From Bacteroidales bacterium (GTDB lineage: Bacteria > Bacteroidota > Bacteroidia > Bacteroidales > WRGA01): 5,177 nt of DNA. Positions 1 to 5,177 of the stretch are shown piece by piece; position 1 is the stretch's first letter; each line of letters begins with the position of its first letter. The translations under genes and the position numbers were made by a program. The stretch lies in the NCBI GenBank assembly GCA_031279795.1, contig JAITHZ010000272.1, forward strand, positions 1 through 5,177, given 5' to 3'. The notes beneath the pieces are model-generated. The model did no database searches and was not told the origin of the DNA. It was given only the letters and a program-made list of their open reading frames with translations.

Positions 1-1
1 C

Positions 2-1309
2 AAAAACACGGGCGACATCTGGCAGGAAATTGTGAACGTCGCACATTTGCCCGGACTGACCTCGTCGCCGCGACTGCAACCGATAGAGGCGCGGCTGGTG
101 ATGCTTTCCACTGGCATGCGAGCGCCAATGGGCTTGAAGGTGTCGGGACCGGATTTGGAAAGCATCGAACAGGCAGGACGGGCGCTGGAATCTGCACTGA
201 AAGACGTACCGGCGGTGTTGCCTGCGACTGTATTTTACGACAGGGCTGTGGGCGCTCCCTACATTGAGATTGTGCTGAACCGTCGCAACATGGCGCGTTA
301 CGGAATTCGCGTGACCGACTTGCAGGAAATAATCGAATCGGCCATTGGCGGCATGTCGCTAACCGTTACAGTTGAAGGTCGCGAACGTTTCCCTGTTCGC
401 CTGCGTTATCCCCGCGAATTGCGCAACGACCCCGAAGCCCTGTCGCGACTGCTCATTCCCACCCCGACCGGCGTGCAGATTCCACTCGGCGAAGTAGCTG
501 AGATTCGCTATTCCAAAGGAGCACAGATGATTCAAAGCGAAAATACATTTCTCACGGGTTATGTTATTTTCGACAAACAGGCAGGACGGGCCGAAGTGGA
601 TGTGGTACAGGAAGCCGAACAGTTTTTGAGAGAAAAAATCGCTTCAGGCTCAATCACACTACCTTCTGGCGTATCCTACAAATTTGCAGGCAATTACGAA
701 CAGCAACAACGGGCAACACAACGTCTGTTAATCCTCATTCCACTTTGTTTGATAGCCATTCTGTTAATTCTTTATTTTCAATTCCGTACGCTGACAGCTT
801 CGTTGATTCATTTTTCCGGCGTATTCGTGGCTTTTTCCGGCGGGTTTATCCTGTTGTGGCTCTACGGGCAACCATGGTTCATGAATTTCAGCATCGGCGG
901 AGAGAACATACGCGCCCTTTTCCAGATGCATCCGATCAATCTCAGTGTAGCCGTTTGGGTGGGATTCATTGCGCTGTTCGGCATTGCCACCGACGACGGC
1001 GTATTGATGGGGACATACATTCATGACACGTTCAAGGAACGAAACCCACAAACGCGCGCGGCCATCCGCGAAGCAGTCGTACATGCAGGCTTAAAGCGCG
1101 TACGACCCGCCGCCATGACCACCGCCACCACACTCATCGCCCTGCTTCCAGTGCTAACATCGACAGGTAAAGGCGCCGACATCATGATTCCGATGGCTAT
1201 CCCTACTTTCGGAGGCATGCTCATTCAATGCATGACCATGTTTGTAGTGCCAGTACTGCAATGCTGGTGGAGAGAAGGCACAATAATCCCCAAGAAGCGT
1301 TTTTATTAG
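2..1309 (+). CDS. CusA/CzcA-like heavy-metal RND efflux pump, C-terminal part (5' end outside window)
   Basis: This is the C-terminal 435 residues of an inner-membrane RND pump that exports metal ions by proton antiport, normally in a complex with a periplasmic adaptor and an outer-membrane channel. The frame is open to the left edge, so the GTG at 32 is internal and not a start. Family members run to about 1,040 residues or more, so over half is missing. Visible features, numbered from the GTG at 32: the CusA-like stretch RLVMLSTGMRAPMGLKVSG (21-39), the porter segment to about residue 225, a membrane helix at about 232-251, further helices at about 257-278 and 302-326, GIATDDGVLM (317-326) with an acidic pair in a membrane segment, and RVRPAAMTTATTLIALLPV (356-374) leading to the last helices. 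It ends with a short basic tail. A loop of about 20 residues before NLSVAVW is absent from E. coli CusA as I recall it. The metal cannot be assigned. Confidence is high for family and low for substrate. Confidence 0.93.
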   Translation, partial: KNTGDIWQEIVNVAHLPGLTSSPRLQPIEARLVMLSTGMRAPMGLKVSGPDLESIEQAGRALESALKDVPAVLPATVFYDRAVGAPYIEIVLNRRNMARYGIRVTDLQEIIESAIGGMSLTVTVEGRERFPVRLRYPRELRNDPEALSRLLIPTPTGVQIPLGEVAEIRYSKGAQMIQSENTFLTGYVIFDKQAGRAEVDVVQEAEQFLREKIASGSITLPSGVSYKFAGNYEQQQRATQRLLILIPLCLIAILLILYFQFRTLTASLIHFSGVFVAFSGGFILLWLYGQPWFMNFSIGGENIRALFQMHPINLSVAVWVGFIALFGIATDDGVLMGTYIHDTFKERNPQTRAAIREAVVHAGLKRVRPAAMTTATTLIALLPVLTSTGKGADIMIPMAIPTFGGMLIQCMTMFVVPVLQCWWREGTIIPKKRFY

Positions 1310-1370
1310 CTTTAAATTCCTTAATTTCTTTAATTTTATCTAATTATCAACAAGAGAAAAGAAAAATTAC

Positions 1371-1378
1371 TATCTTTG
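1371..1378 (+). promoter_or_regulatory. Probable -7 element of the rnr promoter
   Basis: TATCTTTG fits the Bacteroidota -7 consensus TAnnTTTG and lies 22 bases before the rnr start codon, in an A/T-rich gap. No matching TTTG is seen at the expected distance of about 20 bases upstream (TCAA is there instead), so the -33 half is weak or missing. Transcription would start near 1382-1385, giving a very short leader. No Shine-Dalgarno motif is present; the bases before the ATG are nearly all A, which is common in this phylum. Confidence 0.55.
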
Positions 1379-1400
1379 TGCGGATAAAAAAAGTAAAAAA

Positions 1401-3587
1401 ATGAGCAAAAGCAGAAAAACTAAAAAGACATTTACATTTAGAAGAAAGAAAAAAACTGAAAAGAAAATATCGCAGCAAAAACTGGAAGATTTGGTTATCT
1501 CACTGTTCAACAACCAGCCCGATTCTGCATATTCCATTATGCAAATAGCCAATGCATTAGAAATTAATACTCCTCAGCAGCGCACTCAACTAAACTCTTT
1601 TTTAGAAATATTGCTTGAAGATGAATATATTTTGGAAATGACAAAAGGTGTTTTCCGGTTGCGCTACAAAGTCAGCATCTTCGACGGTGTTTTTGACAAG
1701 AAATCGAACGGAAAAAATTTCGTGACACCCGACGACGGGAGCGAACCAGTTTTGATTGCCGAGCGTAACTCCCTGCACGCCATGCGCGACGACCGCGTGA
1801 AAGTGCGCATGTTTGCCCGACGCAAAGGGTATCAACTCGAAGGAGAAATAATTGAAATCATTGAACACAAGAAAGATACCTTTGTTGGGACATTGGAAGT
1901 ATCATCCAACTTTGCATTTTTGCTGACAGATAAACGATGGAGTAATGACATATTTATTCCAAAAGATAAATTAAAGAAAGGCAAAACAGGCGACAAGGCT
2001 GTGGTGAAAATCACCTCATGGCCCAAGCCTGAAAAATCGCGAAACCCGATTGGAGAAGTGATTGATATTCTTGGAGCAAGCGGCAACAACAACACCGAAA
2101 TGCATGCTATTCTGGCCGAGTATGGATTGCCGTACCATTACCCAGAAAGCGTAGAAAAAGCAGCCAGAAGAATCTCGGAAGAAATAACTGCGGAAGAAAT
2201 ATCCAAACGCACAGATTTCAGGGAAATACCCACCTTTACCATCGACCCAAAAGATGCCAAAGATTTCGACGATGCACTTTCAGTACGCAAACTGAAAAAC
2301 GGCAACTGGGAAGTTGGCGTACACATTGCCGACGTAAGCCATTATGTATCAAGTAAAACCGTAATTGACAAAGAAGCGGGAAAGCGCGCCACATCCGTCT
2401 ATCTGGTCGATAGGACCATTCCGATGTTGCCCGAACGCCTCTCCAACGAATTGTGTTCGCTACGGCCAAAGGAAGAAAAACTCACTTTCTCGACAATTTT
2501 TGAAATGAATGACAAAGCCGAAGTAAAACGTTCCTGCATAGCACGCACCATAATCCGTTCCGACGTCAGGTTCGACTACGAAGAAGCGCAGGAAATCATT
2601 GAAACAGGCTCAGGCCAACTGCATCAAGAGTTGAGCGTATTAAATAAACTGGCCAAATTACTGCGCGAAAAACGCTTTTCCGCAGGCGCAATTGACTTCG
2701 ACCGATATGAAGTAAAATTCGAAATCGACGAAAAGGGAAAACCACTAAACGTTTATTTCAAAGAAGCCAAAGATGCAAACAAACTCGTTGAAGAATTTAT
2801 GCTGCTGGCAAACAAAACCGTAGCCGAATTTATCGGCAAACCCAAAGAAGGCTCAAAAACAAAAGTAAAACCATTTATTTACCGAATACACGATTTGCCC
2901 GACCCTGCGAAAATGGAAAATCTGTCGGAATTTATCAGCCGTTTCGGTTACAAAATAAAAACACAAGGAAAAAACCGCGACATTTCGACATCAATCAACC
3001 GACTGCTTGACAACGTGCGAGGAAAAAGAGAACAAAATCTGATTGAATCCATCGCCGTCCGCTCAATGGCCAAAGCCGCATATTCCACGCAAAACATTGG
3101 ACATTACGGACTTTCATTCGATTATTACACACATTTCACATCACCCATCCGCCGCTATCCCGACTTGATGGTACACCGCCTGCTGGAACGCTATATGGCT
3201 GGGGGAAAAAGCGTTCCTCTGCAAAAACTGGAAGATGAATGTAAACACTGTTCCAACATGGAACAACTGGCCGCCAACGCCGAACGCTCGTCAATCAAGT
3301 ACAAACAGGTGGAATTTATGAGCGATAAACAAGGACAGGTTTTCGACGGAGTCATTTCCGGCGTAACCGAATGGGGAATTTACGTAGAACTGAATGCCAA
3401 CAAATGTGAAGGCATGATTCCTATCCGTGATTTGGATGACGATTTCTACGAATTTGACGAAAAAACATACAGCCTCATCGGACGACGAAAAAAACGCCGC
3501 TACCGCCTTGGCGACGAAATTACCGTAAGAGTTGGTCATGCAAATCTGGAACGAAAACAACTGGATTTCGTACTGATTCACGAATAA
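1401..3587 (+). CDS. rnr: Ribonuclease R (RNase II/RNB family 3'-5' exoribonuclease)
   Basis: RNase R degrades RNA processively from the 3' end, including structured RNA, and acts in the cytoplasm in mRNA turnover and rRNA/tmRNA quality control. The 728-residue product shows the full domain order: a basic N-terminal tail (12 Lys/Arg in residues 2-22), a winged-helix-like segment (about 24-88), two cold-shock/OB domains (about 92-153 and 160-225), the RNB catalytic domain (about 270-597) and a C-terminal S1 domain (about 643-725). Catalytic motif DPKDAKDFDDA gives metal-binding Asp282, 288, 290 and 291. Other RNB signatures are YLVDRTIPMLPERLSNELCS (334-353), RIHDLPDPAK (495-504) and TSPIRRYPDLMVHR (580-593). 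E. coli RNase R has a long Lys-rich C-terminal tail; here the chain stops just after S1 and the basic cluster is at the N-terminus. The ATG at 1401 is chosen because it sits just after the -7 element and begins the basic tail. No frameshift or lost key residue is seen. It appears to be transcribed alone. Confidence 0.97.
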   Translation: MSKSRKTKKTFTFRRKKKTEKKISQQKLEDLVISLFNNQPDSAYSIMQIANALEINTPQQRTQLNSFLEILLEDEYILEMTKGVFRLRYKVSIFDGVFDKKSNGKNFVTPDDGSEPVLIAERNSLHAMRDDRVKVRMFARRKGYQLEGEIIEIIEHKKDTFVGTLEVSSNFAFLLTDKRWSNDIFIPKDKLKKGKTGDKAVVKITSWPKPEKSRNPIGEVIDILGASGNNNTEMHAILAEYGLPYHYPESVEKAARRISEEITAEEISKRTDFREIPTFTIDPKDAKDFDDALSVRKLKNGNWEVGVHIADVSHYVSSKTVIDKEAGKRATSVYLVDRTIPMLPERLSNELCSLRPKEEKLTFSTIFEMNDKAEVKRSCIARTIIRSDVRFDYEEAQEIIETGSGQLHQELSVLNKLAKLLREKRFSAGAIDFDRYEVKFEIDEKGKPLNVYFKEAKDANKLVEEFMLLANKTVAEFIGKPKEGSKTKVKPFIYRIHDLPDPAKMENLSEFISRFGYKIKTQGKNRDISTSINRLLDNVRGKREQNLIESIAVRSMAKAAYSTQNIGHYGLSFDYYTHFTSPIRRYPDLMVHRLLERYMAGGKSVPLQKLEDECKHCSNMEQLAANAERSSIKYKQVEFMSDKQGQVFDGVISGVTEWGIYVELNANKCEGMIPIRDLDDDFYEFDEKTYSLIGRRKKRRYRLGDEITVRVGHANLERKQLDFVLIHE

Positions 3588-3607
3588 TTGTAAGTACGGC
3601 TTTTTTT
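3569..3607 (+). terminator. Possible intrinsic terminator of rnr, overlapping its stop codon
   Basis: CGTACT (3569-3574) and AGTACG (3593-3598) are exact inverted repeats of 6 bp, followed two bases later by seven T residues (3601-3607). The loop is long (18 bases), and the left arm lies inside the last rnr codons. The layout fits a factor-independent terminator, but the long loop and short stem make it weak. Confidence 0.4.
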
Positions 3608-3609
3608 AT

Positions 3610-3801
3610 TCATTTTGAAGAACTTGTAATTTTGACGGTACATTCCGGAACTACAAACGCATTTTTGAAATTACCAATTTCTAAAATAGCTTCATGTGAG
3701 CAGTTTAGAGATTGAGCCTCAGCCATTTCTCCTCCATTTTTTGTTGATTCGGATAAACAATAATCTAAAATTATTTTATTTTGTAAATCATCAATATTTT
3801 T
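3610..3801 (-). pseudogene. Unexplained minus-strand open frame, possible gene remnant or small protein
   Basis: On the minus strand a 63-codon frame is open between a TAA at 3804-3802 and its TGA at 3612-3610. An ATG at 3726-3724 would give a 38-residue peptide starting MAEAQSLNCSHEAILEIG, and GGAGGA lies 4 bases before it. Unlike the other frames in this gap, the translation has balanced composition, with alternating hydrophobic and polar residues near the end (FKNAFVVPECTVKIT) that suggest beta strands. I do not recognise the family. Upstream the frame soon meets stop codons in AT-rich DNA, which fits the 3' remnant of a decayed gene; a short real gene or chance is also possible. No minus-strand promoter was seen. 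Confidence 0.25.
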
Positions 3802-3844
3802 TTATTTTAGAAAAAAATCCGTCTTATTTTTTTAAGAAAATAAA

Positions 3845-3876
3845 TTTGCAACTATCAGATAAAAGCCATACTTTTG
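3845..3876 (+). promoter_or_regulatory. Strong Bacteroidota-type promoter of the SPFH operon
   Basis: TTTG at 3845-3848 and TACTTTTG at 3869-3876 are separated by 20 bases. This matches the primary sigma factor consensus of Bacteroidota, TTTG, 19-21 bases, TAnnTTTG. Transcription should begin near 3880-3884, giving a leader of roughly 31-35 bases before the ATG at 3915. It is the best promoter match in the window. Confidence 0.78.
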
Positions 3877-3880
3877 CAGC

Positions 3881-3913
3881 ATCATTTTAATATCATTTCA
3901 ATATCATTTCAAA
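3881..3913 (+). repeat. Three tandem 11-bp repeats in the SPFH operon leader
   Basis: Three head-to-tail copies follow each other without gaps: ATCATTTTAAT (3881-3891), ATCATTTCAAT (3892-3902) and ATCATTTCAAA (3903-3913). Copies 1 and 2 differ at one base, as do copies 2 and 3. They fill the space between the expected transcription start and the ATG. The 11-bp period is close to one helical turn, so repeated sites would face the same side of DNA, as in an operator. A role in translation of the leader, or a chance AT-rich duplication, is also possible. Confidence 0.75.
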
Positions 3914-3914
3914 T

Positions 3915-4865
3915 ATGAAAACACAAGAAGGAATTTTTAGCGGTGTGAAATTGAATGGAGTCATTGTATTGATTTTCAATTTCTTATTATTTTTCGCCAT
4001 TATTGGCGCAGTTGTATGGATGGCGAATAGTACGTTATCAGGCATTTTGCTTGTGACATTGATTATCGTCAGTGTTATTTTGTTCATTTTTAACTGTTTA
4101 AGTTGGTTCGGTTTCATGCAAATAGAACCCAACGAAGCGCGCGTGATGATTTTCTTCGGAAAGTACGAAGGGACAGTCAAAGAGAACGGCTTTTTTTGGG
4201 CCAATCCCTTTTACATGAAAAAGAAGCTGACGCTGCGAGCGCGCAATCTGGATGCCACCCCAATTAAGGTGAATGACAAAAAAGGGAATCCAGTGATGAT
4301 TGGTCAAGTAGTAGTCTGGCGGATAGTTGATACGTACAAGGCCTCGTTCGACATTGACAGCATGACCAAAACAAGCAACTATCAACAAAGCCTGAATGAA
4401 AAAATGAAGGCCTACGAAGATTTCGTGAAAGTACAAAGCGACGCTGCATTACGCTATGTAGCCGGCATGTTTGCCTATGACAGCCTGGAGAATGAAGATG
4501 AAAAATTGACCCTGCGTTCGGGAGGTACAGAAATCAATGAATTACTTGAAAAACAATTGAATGAACATTTAACAATTGCAGGGATTAAAATTGTGGAAGC
4601 ACGTGTCAATTACCTTGCTTATGCACCTGAAATAGCAGCAGTAATGCTACGCCGTCAACAAGCGGAAGCGATTATCAGTGCACGCGAAAAAATCGTAGAC
4701 GGCGCAGTAGGAATGGTCAAACATGCTCTGCAAAAACTTTCGGAAGAAGAAATCATTGAACTTGACGACGATAAACGTGCAGCCATGGTTTCAAATTTAC
4801 TGGTTGTGCTGTGCAGCGACGAACGCACTCAACCAGTTGTAAATACCGGCACGCTGCATAATTAA
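3915..4865 (+). CDS. SPFH-domain membrane protein with two N-terminal membrane segments
   Basis: This 316-residue protein belongs to the SPFH (stomatin/prohibitin/flotillin/HflK-C) superfamily, whose members oligomerise at membranes and organise lipid domains or regulate membrane proteases. Two hydrophobic segments (about 14-36 and 41-67) form an N-terminal hairpin. The SPFH domain follows (about 68-265), beginning FMQIEPNEARVMIFFGKYEG and including IGQVVVWRIVDTYKASFD (129-146). The helical part has YAPEIAAVMLRRQQAEAI (236-253) and an AREKIVDGAVGMV segment (256-268). The tail ends in MVSNLLVVLCSDERTQPVVN. These patterns fit the subgroup usually annotated only as 'SPFH domain-containing protein'. 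The ATG at 3915 is preceded by a strong promoter and gives a plausible cytoplasmic N-terminus; no Shine-Dalgarno site is seen. The ribbon-helix-helix gene follows after 20 bases, so the two probably form an operon. No protease gene of the NfeD type is adjacent within the window. The precise role is unknown. Confidence 0.92.
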   Translation: MKTQEGIFSGVKLNGVIVLIFNFLLFFAIIGAVVWMANSTLSGILLVTLIIVSVILFIFNCLSWFGFMQIEPNEARVMIFFGKYEGTVKENGFFWANPFYMKKKLTLRARNLDATPIKVNDKKGNPVMIGQVVVWRIVDTYKASFDIDSMTKTSNYQQSLNEKMKAYEDFVKVQSDAALRYVAGMFAYDSLENEDEKLTLRSGGTEINELLEKQLNEHLTIAGIKIVEARVNYLAYAPEIAAVMLRRQQAEAIISAREKIVDGAVGMVKHALQKLSEEEIIELDDDKRAAMVSNLLVVLCSDERTQPVVNTGTLHN

Positions 4866-4874
4866 TAAAACAAA

Positions 4875-4888
4875 AAAGGAAACAAGTG
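4875..4888 (+). promoter_or_regulatory. Ribosome binding site and GTG start of the small RHH gene
   Basis: AAAGGA (4875-4880) lies five bases before GTG (4886-4888). It is the clearest Shine-Dalgarno match in front of any gene here and fixes the GTG as the start. The next in-frame ATG would remove the DNA-binding strand, so it cannot be the start of a functional protein. Confidence 0.7.
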
Positions 4889-5077
4889 ACAGAAAAAGGA
4901 AAAGGAAATAAAACCAAAAATTTTGTACTTCGTTTGGACAATGAAGCAATGGATGCAATCGAAAAATGGGCAGCCGACGAATTTCGCAGCGTAAACGGAC
5001 AAATTTCCTACCTGCTCACCCAAGCGCTTAACAAAAGCGGACGACTAAAAAACAGGAAAACAAAACTCAGTGGTTAG
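4886..5077 (+). CDS. Small Arc-type ribbon-helix-helix DNA-binding protein
   Basis: This 63-residue protein has the layout of an Arc/MetJ ribbon-helix-helix regulator, which binds DNA as a dimer through a shared beta ribbon. After a Lys-rich lead (residues 2-11) come the strand KNFVLRLD (11-18), helix A NEAMDAIEKWAADEFR (19-34), the turn and helix B SVNGQISYLLTQALNKSG (35-52), then a basic tail ending RKTKLSG. In the ribbon, residues of the alternating face (such as N12, V14 and R16, or their neighbours) would read the DNA bases. The start is GTG, with AAAGGA five bases upstream. It lies 20 bases after the SPFH gene and lacks its own promoter, so it is probably cotranscribed. From memory, near-identical small proteins (EKWAADEFRSVNGQI core) often sit next to SPFH genes in several phyla, which suggests a functional pair. 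No toxin gene lies between or before them, so a toxin-antitoxin role is not supported. The last codons and TAG fall in a 7-bp repeat array. Confidence 0.88.
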   Translation: MTEKGKGNKTKNFVLRLDNEAMDAIEKWAADEFRSVNGQISYLLTQALNKSGRLKNRKTKLSG

Positions 5078-5101
5078 CGATTAGTGATTTGTGGTCAGTG
5101 A
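5067..5101 (+). repeat. Five tandem 7-bp repeats across the end of the RHH gene
   Basis: Five contiguous heptads read TCAGTGG, TTAGCGA, TTAGTGA, TTTGTGG and TCAGTGA, consensus TYAGTGR; a weak sixth unit (ATGAATG) may follow. The array covers the last codons of the small gene, and its second unit supplies the TAG stop (5075-5077). On the other strand the units read YCACTRA. It could be an expanded simple repeat of the kind found between genes in this phylum, or a row of protein-binding sites. Confidence 0.7.
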
Positions 5102-5143
5102 ATGAATGTTTACTTAGTATTGTTAATTTAGTATTTTTATGCG

Positions 5144-5177
5144 TTTGTGTGTAATTGAAGATTTTATGCTAACTTTG
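5144..5177 (+). promoter_or_regulatory. Probable promoter of the next gene, at the window edge
   Basis: TAACTTTG (5170-5177) is a full match to the Bacteroidota -7 consensus TAnnTTTG, and TTTG (5144-5147) lies 22 bases before it, one or two bases more than usual. It would drive a rightward gene beyond the window and implies that the SPFH operon ends after the small RHH gene. No convincing terminator hairpin was found between 5102 and 5143. Confidence 0.5.

Larger units (their letters stand above)
3588..3914. other. AT-rich intergenic region between rnr and the SPFH operon
   Basis: This 327-base gap is very A/T-rich, especially 3727-3845. It holds the T-run of the possible rnr terminator, an unexplained minus-strand open frame (3610-3801), a strong Bacteroidota-type promoter (3845-3876) and three tandem 11-bp repeats (3881-3913). 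No tRNA, structured RNA or transposon end was recognised. The forward ATG frame at 3696-3890 is low in complexity and overlaps the promoter, so it is not called. Confidence 0.7.

Noticed and set aside
2..1309. Higher GC in the first part of the pump gene as a sign of recent transfer
   Set aside because: Positions 1-120 are about 59% G+C by hand count, but later parts of the same gene drop to the level of its neighbours, and the gene is incomplete, so composition alone does not support transfer.
1314..1340. AT hairpin (AAATT/AATTT, 4-base loop) after the pump gene as terminator
   Set aside because: Five A/T pairs only, with no clean T-run after it; too weak in such AT-rich DNA to call.
3696..3890. 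Forward 64-codon ATG frame between rnr and the SPFH gene
   Set aside because: The translation is dominated by Phe, Leu, Asn and Lys from AT-rich DNA, has no ribosome binding site, and runs through the strong promoter of the next operon.
3893..4204. Minus-strand 103-codon frame over the start of the SPFH gene
   Set aside because: It is a shadow of the well-supported SPFH gene and shows no recognisable family or promoter.
5025..5039. Hairpin CGCTT/AAGCG inside the small RHH gene
   Set aside because: It lies in the conserved helix B coding region, is short, and has no T-run; the codons explain it.
4886..5077. Toxin-antitoxin antitoxin reading of the RHH gene
   Set aside because: No toxin-like gene is adjacent; the only partner is the SPFH membrane protein, and the helix sequence fits the SPFH-linked Arc-type subgroup instead.

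Overview
The window looks like chromosomal DNA of a Bacteroidota bacterium, most likely of the Bacteroidales. The evidence is promoters of the TTTG / TAnnTTTG type, AT-rich gaps with few Shine-Dalgarno sites, and protein sequences that fit that phylum. Four genes are read rightward, grouped as three transcription units. No RNA gene, insertion sequence, CRISPR array or phage gene was seen.

Layout: (1) positions 2-1309 hold the C-terminal part of a CusA/CzcA-like heavy-metal RND efflux pump, cut by the left edge. (2) A 91-base AT-rich gap carries a Bacteroidota -7 element. (3) Positions 1401-3587 hold a complete ribonuclease R gene (rnr), with a possible weak terminator over its stop codon. (4) A gap of about 330 bases (3588-3914) holds an unexplained minus-strand open frame of 63 codons (3610-3801), an excellent Bacteroidota promoter (3845-3876), and three tandem 11-bp repeats that fill the presumed 5' leader. 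(5) Positions 3915-4865 encode an SPFH-domain membrane protein with two N-terminal membrane segments. It is followed after 20 bases by a small Arc-type ribbon-helix-helix protein (4886-5077) with a GTG start and a clear ribosome binding site. (6) The tail holds a 7-bp tandem repeat array that supplies the stop codon of the small gene, and a probable promoter cut by the right edge.

The pump and RNase R are ordinary genes that share no evident pathway. The most interesting part is the SPFH plus ribbon-helix-helix pair: a membrane scaffold-type protein co-expressed with a probable DNA-binding protein. Short tandem repeats lie at both ends of this operon, at the promoter and at the 3' end of the regulator gene. 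The heptads at the 3' end loosely resemble operators of the ribbon-helix-helix repressor omega. That the small protein binds one or both arrays is a hypothesis, not something the sequence proves.
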